64,000 nucleotides of DNA from Flavobacterium sp. 9R (GTDB taxonomy: Bacteria > Bacteroidota > Bacteroidia > Flavobacteriales > Flavobacteriaceae), in contig NZ_LR733413.1 of assembly GCF_902506345.1 (NCBI RefSeq), positions 2,977,974 to 3,041,973 on the forward strand, written 5' to 3'. The notes under the pieces are model-generated. The model was not told where the DNA came from. It did not search any database and worked only from the letters and a program-made list of their open reading frames with translations. Positions 56,336 to 64,000 of this stretch are shown here, piece after piece; position 1 is the first letter of the stretch; each line of letters starts with the position of its first letter. Made by a program: the position numbers and the translations under genes.

Positions 56336-56665
56336 ATGAACTGGATTTTATTACTAATTGCTGGCCTTTTCGAAGTAGGATTTACCACTTGTTTAGGCAA
56401 AGCCAAAGAAACACAAGGCACCGAAGCTACCTACTGGTTTCTCGGTTTTTTGGCCTGTCTCACCATCAGTATGTCCTTAGTTTACAAGGTCACACAAACC
56501 CTCCCCATCGGAACCGCTTATGCCGTTTGGACAGGAATAGGCGCTGCAGGAACCGTTCTCGTCGGACTTTTGGTCTTCAAAGAACCTGCTACTTTTTGGC
56601 GTATTTTCTTCCTGCTTACCCTCATTGCCTCTATTATCGGACTAAAAATGGTTTCCGAACATTGA
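56336..56665 (+). CDS. SMR-family transporter, guanidinium exporter-like
   Basis: 109 aa, four transmembrane helices. The essential Glu is E13 in LIAGLFEVGF. IGTAYAVWTGIGAAGTVLVG is the SMR signature and fits the SugE/Gdx branch, which exports guanidinium, better than the EmrE drug-export branch. The first glimpse of specificity is by motif only. Confidence 0.9.
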   Translation: MNWILLLIAGLFEVGFTTCLGKAKETQGTEATYWFLGFLACLTISMSLVYKVTQTLPIGTAYAVWTGIGAAGTVLVGLLVFKEPATFWRIFFLLTLIASIIGLKMVSEH

Positions 56666-56685
56666 GTTAAATTGGGGCGTGCCAC

Positions 56686-56740
56686 CATAAAACAAAGAGA
56701 GCCATTCAACTAACTATTGAATGGCTCTCTTTGTTTTATG
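56686..56740. terminator. Very long perfect hairpin after the SMR gene
   Basis: 24-bp perfect inverted repeat (56686-56709 with 56717-56740) and a 7-nt loop; it contains an ACAAAGAGAGCC stem and adjoining A/T runs and can terminate both strands. Confidence 0.75.
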
Positions 56741-56815
56741 TTGTCGGGCTCTACGCTATATCTCTTGGGGCGAACCCCGCCCCAAGAGGATGCCGCTTCT
56801 ATCCCTCACGCAAAA
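56741..56815 (-). repeat. Dispersed intergenic repeat, copy E
   Basis: GGCTCTACGCTATAT, an 11-bp hairpin CTCTTGGGGCG/CGCCCCAAGAG (56762-56772, 56778-56788), GGATGCCGCTT and CCCTCACG. The flanking words are as in copy B, the hairpin arms are different. Confidence 0.7.
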
Positions 56816-56827
56816 CTTTGCAAATTA

Positions 56828-59326
56828 TCAAAATCCCAAATTCAAAATAAAGCTAATTTTCACCGCAATATTATCTTGGAATTTTGCCAATTGATTCGGG
56901 CCATAACGGTAAAAACCACTTAGCCCGATGCCGTTATAAATTTGGCTCAACTCAATTCCCGATTCAAAAAAACCATCGCGTAGGGTTTTGTAATTAATGC
57001 CAACGTGCTGTTCTGGTTTTTCCATATCGCCCCATCCCATACGGCTCACAAATACCAAGTTGGGTTTCACTTTTTTCAACAAATGAATGCGATTAAAACT
57101 GTGCTTGAACTGAAAATAAGCAAACTTACTCGAGAAAAATTCATTAAAAAACATCGTTTCGAAACTGTTTTTACCTGCAAAAGTCACACGCTGAATAATC
57201 GTTTCTTTATTCAAATTATTCGGAGACGTATTGTACAAATGCGTCAAAGGCAAGTCGCCAATAGTATAGCCTGCTTCAAATAGCAAACTGGTTTTTTGAC
57301 CGTTCAAGTAATTCTTTTGATATTCGGTTCTAAAATCGATTTTGCTAAACTCAAAATCATTGTTGCCCACGTTGGGTAATGATTTGGTAAATTGAAACGT
57401 AAATTTGGGATACCTTTTTTCGGTTTCAATTCTTCCCGTTGGCGTTTGCATATAATCACTAAACGGATTCCAACGCAACGAAACCATAGCCGTAGTCAAA
57501 TTGTATTTCGTAAAAAGTTTGCCGTCTAGATTATAGGCATAATTAAACTTTGGCTCCACAAAAGTATTCGAGAGTTCCCAAATACTTTCCGTTTTTGGAA
57601 TAAACTTGGTTTCCACACCCGTTTTCCACGTTTGATAATGGTAAAAAGTACTAATGTTGATAGGTCTTGGGTCGTAAATTTTGAACGCTCTTCGGTCAAC
57701 AGTCCAAGTAGTGCTCGCTATTTCTCGCACATCATCCGTAAATGAAACGCCCCACCAAGTATTCGAAAACTTATTGATTCGGGTACCAATGCCTAAACTG
57801 TATTTAAAAGTCCCGTCTTTTGTGCCATAAGCGCTATAGCCTTCTATTTTCCATTTTTTAGAAAAGCTATCATTGGTGATGCCGCCAACTCCTAATCGAA
57901 AACCTTCGTAGTTGTTGAAGCTTACAAACTTTCTTAAATCAAAATCAATCACACTAATGGGCACATACCCATTGATAATTTTTCTACCAAACAGCAGTTT
58001 GCTTTCAATGCCATTTTTTATCGAAATGCTATCGACAGCTGCATAGGTTTTTTGACTGCGCAAATCCAACTTTTCTTTTCTATACGCTTCCCAAAAGGCA
58101 TCCGTTTGATTGATAGCGTCTTCTTGTATGTCAATCGCTATCATTGGCTGTTTGATTTTGACAGCTTTGTTGTATTCTATATCAAAATTGTAGCTTTTGG
58201 AAATCAAATAACTAATATCGGTAGCTTCCTTTTTTCGCGGTTTGAATCCTTGTTCAACATCGCCATCAAACTGTATGGTTCCACCAAGAATTTTAATGTC
58301 ATCATCGCTTTTTCCTTTTACAATTTGGAACGTCTTAGCCGAGGGGAACCAAATTTTTTCGGTAGGCAAATACACAAATTCGTGAGTCCCGCTGATATCC
58401 AACACACCTTTTATGCGCATAATGGCTTTTGCAATCGCATAAGAATTCGTGTCTATGTACAAAACGCCTTCTAGTCCTGTGGCATTTTTCTTTTTCTTGT
58501 TTTTGAAATAAATCATATAGGTAGTCCTGCCGTCAATGGCTACCGAATCCAGTAGTTTGTAGTTGTAATACTCTGGCGCGTCATCGGCTATGGGACTATT
58601 GTATTTGGTTTCAAACAACTCATATTTGGGTTCATAAATCGAAAAAGATTGCAAATTGAACGCGATGATTTCATAAATCGGTTGCTTGAAGCCAGCCATT
58701 TTTGTTCCTAAAATGACTTCTTTTAAGTGGGTATTTTGGTACTGAAAAAGCGATACTTTCTCCGTTTGAAACAAATGCTGCTTGCTGATGATTTCTTTAA
58801 ATTTGTAGTTAGAAGAATCTACTTTTACGAGTTCTCTACCATACGTTTTGTCTACAAAAACCGAGTCGATTTTTCCATTAATAGAGTCAGGATTGGCGGT
58901 AACTAGGAGTTTGTTATAGGATTTAAATGAAAAACTATTGTTTTTTTGCTGCGGATTGTTGACTGTTTTAGCTGCTATGGCTTTTCGAATAATTTGCAAA
59001 GCATCATTTTCTTTAGGAATCAAGACTTCATTCAAATCATTGGACTTTTCTTGTAAGGCCACTACATAAAACGTTTTGTTGGGCATAATGATTTGTTGGA
59101 AGGGCGTGTAACCCAAATAAGAAACCGTAAAATCCGAAATAGGATTTGGGCTCAAGAGCTGGAATTTTCCGTCTACATCCGAGATGGTTTGTACACCCGT
59201 GTTGCTCGTAATGCTCGCAAAAGGCAAGGGTTGATTGGTCTTCGCGTCTTTCACCAAACCATTCCATTGGAATTGCGCCTGCAGGGAGAACGTAAAAAGT
59301 AGCAACAACCAACTCAATTGCTTCAT
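56828..59326 (-). CDS. DUF5686 outer membrane protein with carboxypeptidase-like regulatory domain
   Basis: 832 aa from the ATG at 59326 (an upstream TTG frame start at 59347 is rejected). Signal peptide MKQLSWLLLLFTFSLQAQ, an N-terminal CarboxypepD_reg-like domain (WNGLVKDAKTNQPLPFASI), a central DUF5686 region and a C-terminal series of beta strands ending in F (ISFILNLGF), consistent with an outer membrane barrel. Function unknown. A TATTTTTG box lies 43 bp upstream. Confidence 0.85.
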   Translation of the reverse strand: MKQLSWLLLLFTFSLQAQFQWNGLVKDAKTNQPLPFASITSNTGVQTISDVDGKFQLLSPNPISDFTVSYLGYTPFQQIIMPNKTFYVVALQEKSNDLNEVLIPKENDALQIIRKAIAAKTVNNPQQKNNSFSFKSYNKLLVTANPDSINGKIDSVFVDKTYGRELVKVDSSNYKFKEIISKQHLFQTEKVSLFQYQNTHLKEVILGTKMAGFKQPIYEIIAFNLQSFSIYEPKYELFETKYNSPIADDAPEYYNYKLLDSVAIDGRTTYMIYFKNKKKKNATGLEGVLYIDTNSYAIAKAIMRIKGVLDISGTHEFVYLPTEKIWFPSAKTFQIVKGKSDDDIKILGGTIQFDGDVEQGFKPRKKEATDISYLISKSYNFDIEYNKAVKIKQPMIAIDIQEDAINQTDAFWEAYRKEKLDLRSQKTYAAVDSISIKNGIESKLLFGRKIINGYVPISVIDFDLRKFVSFNNYEGFRLGVGGITNDSFSKKWKIEGYSAYGTKDGTFKYSLGIGTRINKFSNTWWGVSFTDDVREIASTTWTVDRRAFKIYDPRPINISTFYHYQTWKTGVETKFIPKTESIWELSNTFVEPKFNYAYNLDGKLFTKYNLTTAMVSLRWNPFSDYMQTPTGRIETEKRYPKFTFQFTKSLPNVGNNDFEFSKIDFRTEYQKNYLNGQKTSLLFEAGYTIGDLPLTHLYNTSPNNLNKETIIQRVTFAGKNSFETMFFNEFFSSKFAYFQFKHSFNRIHLLKKVKPNLVFVSRMGWGDMEKPEQHVGINYKTLRDGFFESGIELSQIYNGIGLSGFYRYGPNQLAKFQDNIAVKISFILNLGF

Positions 59327-59368
59327 AAAAGTGTGTTTTGAACCCAAGCGATTTTTGTATTAGATTGA

Positions 59369-59376
59369 CAAAAATA
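59369..59376 (-). promoter_or_regulatory. -7 box of the DUF5686 gene
   Basis: TATTTTTG on the minus strand, 42 bp before the ATG at 59326 and touching the duplicated frr-end repeat. Confidence 0.5.
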
Positions 59377-59377
59377 G

Positions 59378-59498
59378 CATAAAAAAACCGTCTCCAAGAT
59401 ACTTTTGGAGGCGGTTTCGTTTATGTTTGTTGTGAAAGTTACACTTTCATAATTTCGGCTTCCTTAACGGCTAGCAATTCATCGATTTTTTTGATGAA
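59378..59498 (-). repeat. Direct repeat, copy 1 (frr 3' end and terminator)
   Basis: 121 bp matching 61742-61862 with about four mismatches, all in the terminator part. It contains the terminator hairpin AAACCGTCTCC/GGAGGCGGTTT and the last 19 codons of frr with the stop. The two copies flank a two-gene islet. Confidence 0.9.
59439..59498 (-). pseudogene. frr 3'-end fragment
   Basis: Last 19 codons plus stop of ribosome recycling factor, detached from the rest of the gene. The complete copy is at 61803-62366. Confidence 0.85.
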
Positions 59499-59515
59499 GA
59501 TAATCTATAGTAGAA

Positions 59516-60187
59516 TTAACTAAACCAATTTGGCATTCCTATATGCGTTTGCACCCATTTGCCATTTTTTTTTCGATAGATAACGATATTTGTACCATAA
59601 TTATAGGTAGGAGATACTATTCCGTGAGAAAAAGTAAAAATAAGGTATTCATTGTTTTGATAATACAAAGGCTCAGAAAAATAAAAATCTTCATAATCAT
59701 TAGGTTTAAATAAATACTTTTTTTCATAGGCTGGAGTGCCAAATTCCAACGGTTCAAAAATTATATTTTTATGGTTAAAAATTTCGGTACCCCAGCAACA
59801 TTCACCTCCTTGGAAAGTCGCTTTTTCTATTTCTGATGCAGAGTTTTTGCTGTATTTTTTTCTTGCTATTTCCCACTCAGCTTCTTTGTAGAATGTTTTA
59901 TCTTCGTAGTCTTTTGTATTGTCTATTGAATCCAATGCATAAATTTCATTTAATTTAAGAATTCTTAATGTCATATCTGTGTTGATTTTTTTGCTATGAA
60001 TTAGAACTACTTTTGAACGATCTTTAATCTTTGTTGCTAAAAAATCATTAATTACTGCATATTTTTCTTTTAATGTGTCATTAACCTCTGTAATTGGAGC
60101 ACCAGTTTCAACTTTGCTTTTTTCATATCTTGCAGCACAACTTATTATAAAAATTGCTGAAATAATTAAATAAATAATTTTTTTCAT
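59516..60187 (-). CDS. Hypothetical lipoprotein, 223 aa
   Basis: Lipobox at FIISCAARYEK after a signal peptide (MKKIIYLIISAIF). The remainder is charged with an ECCWGTEIF Cys-Cys motif and ends GKWVQTHIGMPNWFS. Not recognised. Downstream gene of the frr-flanked islet. Confidence 0.7.
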   Translation of the reverse strand: MKKIIYLIISAIFIISCAARYEKSKVETGAPITEVNDTLKEKYAVINDFLATKIKDRSKVVLIHSKKINTDMTLRILKLNEIYALDSIDNTKDYEDKTFYKEAEWEIARKKYSKNSASEIEKATFQGGECCWGTEIFNHKNIIFEPLEFGTPAYEKKYLFKPNDYEDFYFSEPLYYQNNEYLIFTFSHGIVSPTYNYGTNIVIYRKKNGKWVQTHIGMPNWFS

Positions 60188-60272
60188 ATCGTTTATATTT
60201 TTTTTATGGCTAGAAACAATAAATATTTTTATTGTAGGCTTTAATTGAATTGATAAATTATTTTTTCTTTAT

Positions 60273-61532
60273 TTAATTACACTTTTTTCCAATTGCATAT
60301 TGTCCCTGTGAGTATACTCCATTTTGTTCAGCAAGTATTCTAGCTAAAATCCTATCTCGATTTGGATTTCCAATAGGGTATGTTTTGTCAAATACTGCTG
60401 TTTTATGTAAACCACTCCATGCCATATCTAAAAATATCTGCTTATCAGCTAGAGTACTTGGAATTCCTCCTGTTTCATTCCATTGAAATTGTTCTAAAGC
60501 AGTTGCAATTGCCTCAACATATATTTTGGCCATATCCTCGTGTTGAGCCATAACTGCAGCTTGTGTATTATTACGTTTATTAACGAACGCTTTAAATAAT
60601 TCCGGAAAATTTGTTAATTGTGGTGTTGTTGTTGTGGGATAATTGCTATCATCTACAATACTTAACATATAAGCATGAATTATTTCGTGTAATAAAGCTG
60701 TGGCTCTATAAAGGTCTGATGCTGTAGTATAATTGTCTTTTGAAACGGTTATTAAATAATTATTAGTAGAAGTCTTTATTGTCTCGGCAAAACTATCTAC
60801 TTTTTGCATAGCTCCCATCATCATAGTAAGTTTGTAAATAGTAGTTGCTCCAAATTTTTTAAATATACTTGCAATATCTTTTTCATTACTATTTTTCAAC
60901 TTTTCCATTATTGCTTTGGTGCAAGGGTCTAATTGAGAATAATCAATTTTTTCTTCTAGTATATCTGCATTTTCTTTGAAGACAGTTTGGTAATTTTTTG
61001 ATAAGTAGGGAATATGAATGTCGTCATTTCCATATTCAGAATCGCATGGATAGGCTACAGCCATATTTTTATATGTCACTTCTGTTTTTACAAGTACTTG
61101 TCCAATGTATTTAGTTAAGAAAACCTCGCCAGTTGATGCGTATTTCCATATTTCATATCGATCTACATAGTATTCGGTAATTAATTTTACTACAAAAAAA
61201 GCATTACACTCAGGTATTTTGTTGGTTGTTGAATTCTTATTGGGTTTGTAAAATAGTTGAATCACATTTTCAAGAGGCTCAATTTTTTTTTCATTAGAAG
61301 GGTTTAATATTTTTCCTTTGTTGATGACTAATTGTCCTAGTAATGTTCCATCCAAATTGAAAATATTTAATGTTCCTGAATAATTATTTAATTTTTTTAT
61401 GGTTCCTGGATATAAATCGCCGTTTGTGTTTGAAAAAGCTTCTATGAGATACGAATATAAGGTATTATTGTTTTTTAAAGTTATAAGTTCATATTTTAAT
61501 GTCTTCTGAAATAACTTAGAATTGATTTTCAC
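60273..61532 (-). CDS. Hypothetical protein with HExxH metallopeptidase motif, probably 5'-truncated
   Basis: 419 aa if translated from the GTG at 61532. The sequence TALLHEIIHAYML carries a zinc-peptidase motif HEIIH (282-286), with later EDMAKIYVEAIA supplying possible ligands. The frame is open and protein-like for 56 more codons upstream (61533-61700), with WKDIKREEKEGYEIF, but has no ATG, GTG or TTG there. So the original start with its expected signal peptide appears lost, and it may be a pseudogene. The truncation lies about 40 bp from the copy-2 repeat, at the islet boundary. Confidence 0.6.
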   Translation of the reverse strand: MKINSKLFQKTLKYELITLKNNNTLYSYLIEAFSNTNGDLYPGTIKKLNNYSGTLNIFNLDGTLLGQLVINKGKILNPSNEKKIEPLENVIQLFYKPNKNSTTNKIPECNAFFVVKLITEYYVDRYEIWKYASTGEVFLTKYIGQVLVKTEVTYKNMAVAYPCDSEYGNDDIHIPYLSKNYQTVFKENADILEEKIDYSQLDPCTKAIMEKLKNSNEKDIASIFKKFGATTIYKLTMMMGAMQKVDSFAETIKTSTNNYLITVSKDNYTTASDLYRATALLHEIIHAYMLSIVDDSNYPTTTTPQLTNFPELFKAFVNKRNNTQAAVMAQHEDMAKIYVEAIATALEQFQWNETGGIPSTLADKQIFLDMAWSGLHKTAVFDKTYPIGNPNRDRILARILAEQNGVYSQGQYAIGKKCN

Positions 61533-61741
61533 AGAATCTTTTTCTTTAGCTTCGAGTTCAAATATTTCATAGCCTTCTTTTTCTTCTCTTTTAATATCTT
61601 TCCAGTTTATAATAATATTGTTAGAAATGTTTTTATTTACAAATTGTGATAGTTTTAGGTTGTTTTGTAAATGATGAATATAAAAGTAAATAACACAAAA
61701 TTATGTCTTAAAAGCAATACCCACATTTAGTGATTTTTAAT

Positions 61742-61862
61742 CATAAAAAAACCGTCTCCAAGATACTTTTGGAAACGGTTTAGTATATGTTTGTTGTGAA
61801 AGTTACACTTTCATAATTTCGGCTTCCTTAACGGCTAGCAATTCATCGATTTTTTTGATGAA
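61742..61862 (-). repeat. Direct repeat, copy 2 (frr 3' end and terminator)
   Basis: The frr-attached copy of the repeat at 59378-59498. It contains the frr terminator (AAACCGTCTCC/GGAAACGGTTT) and the last 19 frr codons. Confidence 0.9.
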
Positions 61863-62366
61863 AGTGTTGGTTAAGTTTTGTACTTGCTCTTCTGCGCTTT
61901 TGCAAATGTCTTCCGAGGTACCGTCTTTTTCTAATTTTTTGATATCGGTATTGGCGTCTTTACGAGCGTTACGAATTCCAATTTTGGCGTCTTCGGCTTC
62001 GGCTTTGGCTTGTTTGGCCAATTCTCTACGACGGTCTTCTGTCAAAGGTGGAACGCTAATGATGATAATGTCTCCATTGTTCATTGGGTTAAACCCTAAA
62101 TTAGCCACCATAATTGCTTTTTCTATTGGGTGCAACATACTTTTTTCAAACGGTTGCAAAGTAATGGTTCTCGCATCAGGAACACTAATTTTCGACACTT
62201 GAGAAAGCGGTGATGCAGACCCGTAATAATCTACAAAAACACTTCCAAGCATTGCTGGAGAAGCTTTCCCCGCGCGGATATTCAAAAATGATTTTTCTAA
62301 ATGCGCAATAGAACCATTCATAGATTCTTCTGTACTATCTAATATAAATTCAATTTCTTCAGTCAT
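61803..62366 (-). CDS. frr: Ribosome recycling factor
   Basis: 187 aa (typical 185). Family landmarks: SLENIRAGKASPAMLG-like NIRAGKASPAML, PFEKSMLHPIEKAI, VPPLTEDRRRELAKQAK and the C-terminal IKKIDELLAVKEAEIM. Downstream of pyrH, the common Bacteroidota order. Confidence 0.96.
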   Translation of the reverse strand: MTEEIEFILDSTEESMNGSIAHLEKSFLNIRAGKASPAMLGSVFVDYYGSASPLSQVSKISVPDARTITLQPFEKSMLHPIEKAIMVANLGFNPMNNGDIIIISVPPLTEDRRRELAKQAKAEAEDAKIGIRNARKDANTDIKKLEKDGTSEDICKSAEEQVQNLTNTFIKKIDELLAVKEAEIMKV

Positions 62367-62435
62367 AATCTTATGTTGTTGTTTGTTGTTGGTGGTTCGC
62401 AGTCAACTATGAATTACAAACCTTTAACCATAAAC

Positions 62436-63143
62436 TTATATATTAACTACTGTTCCTATGTTTTCGCCTTCACAGATTTTCAATAAATTGCCTTCTTTGT
62501 TCATGTCAAAAACTACAATTGGCAATTTATTTTCTTGACTTAAAGTAAAAGCGGTTGTGTCCATTACATTGAGCCCTTTGCTTAACACATCGTCAAATGT
62601 AATGTAGTCAAATTTTACAGCAGAAGCATTTTTTTCTGGATCAGAATCATACACACCATCTACGCGTGTTCCTTTTAAAATTACATCTGCGCTTACTTCG
62701 ATACCTCTCAAAACGGCTGCAGTATCGGTTGTAAAATAGGGATTTCCTGTTCCAGCTCCAAAAATCACAATACGTCCTTTTTCTAAATGACGATCTGCTC
62801 TTCTTTTGATATAAGGTTCTGCAATAGATTCCATTTTTAAAGCAGTCATCAAACGGGTTTTCATTCCGTTATCTTCTAATGCTCCTTGTAACGCCATTCC
62901 GTTGATTACAGTGGCTAGCATTCCCATATAATCACCTTGAACGCGATCCATTCCAGAACTTGCACCAGCAACACCTCTAAAAATGTTTCCTCCACCAATT
63001 ACAATGGCTATTTCTACTCCTTTAGCATGCACTTTCTTAATTTCATGGGCATACTCAGCTAATCTTTTAGGATCAATTCCGTAGTTTAAATCGCCCATTA
63101 GCGCTTCACCACTTAATTTTAGAAGGATTCTTTTGTATTTCAT
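62436..63143 (-). CDS. pyrH: Uridylate kinase
   Basis: Phosphorylates UMP to UDP. 235 aa from the ATG at 63143 ([18 protein letters not shown]). The frame is open from 63167, but that start lies inside the promoter box. Amino acid kinase fold: [29 protein letters not shown] and [17 protein letters not shown]. Confidence 0.97.
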   Translation of the reverse strand: MKYKRILLKLSGEALMGDLNYGIDPKRLAEYAHEIKKVHAKGVEIAIVIGGGNIFRGVAGASSGMDRVQGDYMGMLATVINGMALQGALEDNGMKTRLMTALKMESIAEPYIKRRADRHLEKGRIVIFGAGTGNPYFTTDTAAVLRGIEVSADVILKGTRVDGVYDSDPEKNASAVKFDYITFDDVLSKGLNVMDTTAFTLSQENKLPIVVFDMNKEGNLLKICEGENIGTVVNI

Positions 63144-63164
63144 TTGTCTGTTGAATTGTTTGTG

Positions 63165-63172
63165 CAAATATA
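63165..63172 (-). promoter_or_regulatory. -7 box of pyrH-frr
   Basis: TATATTTG on the minus strand, 21 bp before the ATG at 63143; it decides against the longer frame. Confidence 0.6.
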
Positions 63173-63204
63173 GCGATATTCTGTTTTTTCTGAAATAATG
63201 TGCC

Positions 63205-63987
63205 TTAAATATCTAAGATTATGTTTTTATAGCTTTTTTTGGCGGCTTCATAGCCAATTTTGAATATGGCATCCATTTTGGTTTTACTCGTTTCAAAGGT
63301 ACTATAAGCACATAATTCTTCTGGTTCTATCAGCCAATGACACGTATTGAATTTATTTAAACTTGAGTTAGCGGTAAGCAAATCAAAGGCTCTACTGGTA
63401 ACTGACTTTATCGATGTTAAATCTTTGGCTTGAATTTTTTGCATAGGACTTACATATACACCTATCAAAAAGGCACATTTATCTTGAATTAATTCGGTTG
63501 GAAAATGATTCAATATGCCGCCATCACTGTATAATTCCCCATTGATTTCATAGGGAGAAATGACTCCTGGAAAAGCACTTGAAGCTAAAATGGCGTCTAT
63601 TGTTTTAGTTTTGGCATCAAAAACAGTCAATTTTCCTTTTACCATATTGGTTGCAGTTATGTGAATGGGGATTTTCAAGTCGCCTAAAACGCTATCTTCG
63701 AAAATTTCTATAAAATATTCTTTGAAGGATTCAGGATCAATTAGCCCTGCTTTCGAAAAAGTAAAATGCTTCCAGTGGAAAAAGTAAATGGATTTAAAAA
63801 AATCCAGAATTTCTTTGGGTGTTTTTCCGCATCCATATAAAGCGGCTACTATGGATCCCGCACTCGATCCAGAAATTTGTGTCGGATAAATGTTTTGTTC
63901 ATTTAGAAACTGTAAAACTCCTGCATGGGCAATGCCTTTAGAACCGCCTCCTGATAATACCAAACCTATAGGTTTTGATTGTTGCAT
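63205..63987 (-). CDS. Patatin-like phospholipase family protein
   Basis: 260 aa. Oxyanion-hole [13 protein letters not shown], nucleophile in [13 protein letters not shown] and the catalytic Asp in [11 protein letters not shown]. No signal peptide, so probably a cytosolic (RssA-like) member. Substrate unknown. Confidence 0.93.
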   Translation of the reverse strand: MQQSKPIGLVLSGGGSKGIAHAGVLQFLNEQNIYPTQISGSSAGSIVAALYGCGKTPKEILDFFKSIYFFHWKHFTFSKAGLIDPESFKEYFIEIFEDSVLGDLKIPIHITATNMVKGKLTVFDAKTKTIDAILASSAFPGVISPYEINGELYSDGGILNHFPTELIQDKCAFLIGVYVSPMQKIQAKDLTSIKSVTSRAFDLLTANSSLNKFNTCHWLIEPEELCAYSTFETSKTKMDAIFKIGYEAAKKSYKNIILDI

Positions 63988-64000
63988 TACGAATGTGTAT

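Noticed and set aside
56518..56923. Two opposing frames beginning MNGSLCFM around 56700
   Set aside because: They are generated by the 24-bp inverted repeat and extend into known genes or repeats.
1..64000. CRISPR array
   Set aside because: No series of regularly spaced direct repeats with unique spacers anywhere on either strand; the short tandem repeats at 14651 have no spacers.

Overview
The window reads as a chromosomal segment of a low-GC member of the Bacteroidota, most likely Flavobacterium or a close relative. The signs are -7 boxes of the form TAnnTTTG instead of sigma-70 boxes, an sdhCAB operon of the fumarate-reductase type, an eukaryote-like HMG-CoA synthase, a DUF5686 protein, an S9 peptidase with a signal peptide, and the order DUF177-rpmF-fabH-accB-accC. 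No genus was confirmed by any search.

Layout. 1-8383 is core: HMG-CoA synthase (cut by the window edge), sdhC-sdhA-sdhB, a nitrilase-fold amidase, a Coa1-like protein, an Ig-like lipoprotein and methylmalonyl-CoA epimerase. 8521-8594 is a tRNA gene with a CAU anticodon. Its last 44 bp recur at 26670-26713. Between the two copies lies an integrated element of about 18.1 kb with a tyrosine integrase and an excisionase-like gene at its right end. 26850-59326 is again core or housekeeping: ribE, pdxA, rpmF, fabH, accBC, an S9 peptidase, mtgA, an LpxR-like gene, tRNA-Ala, queD, lpxH, recJ, rsmI, tdk, rpoN, asnS, an RND/MMPL protein, transporters and a DUF5686 protein. 59378-61862 is a small islet of two poorly known genes bracketed by a 121-bp direct repeat that carries the 3' end of frr. 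frr, pyrH and a patatin close the window.

The tRNA-borne element is the most interesting part. It carries a tight four-gene operon (10327-17825): a MmeI-like adenine methyltransferase without an evident nuclease motif, a Schlafen/AlbA_2 plus HATPase protein, an SF2 helicase and a GIY-YIG nuclease. Together these supply the modification, translocation and cleavage activities of a restriction-modification-like defence system in an arrangement I do not recognise as a named type. Next come a G-rich, probably structured non-coding stretch, a small secreted protein and a stand-alone reverse transcriptase (18370-19686) resembling the Abi/UG defence RTs more than retron or group II intron RTs. The element also has a serine recombinase, several unknown genes, and a ParB-methyltransferase fusion. 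There is no relaxase, type IV secretion gene, capsid or terminase, so it looks like a non-self-transmissible defence island or satellite.

Other structure: a 253-bp remnant of an IS3-family element with both ends and a 3-bp target duplication (48248-48500), and at least five copies of a dispersed intergenic repeat with a variable central hairpin (about 34981, 37911, 44274, 51617 and 56741). Start sites were moved downstream for several genes where the longest open frame began at a non-ATG or implausible position.
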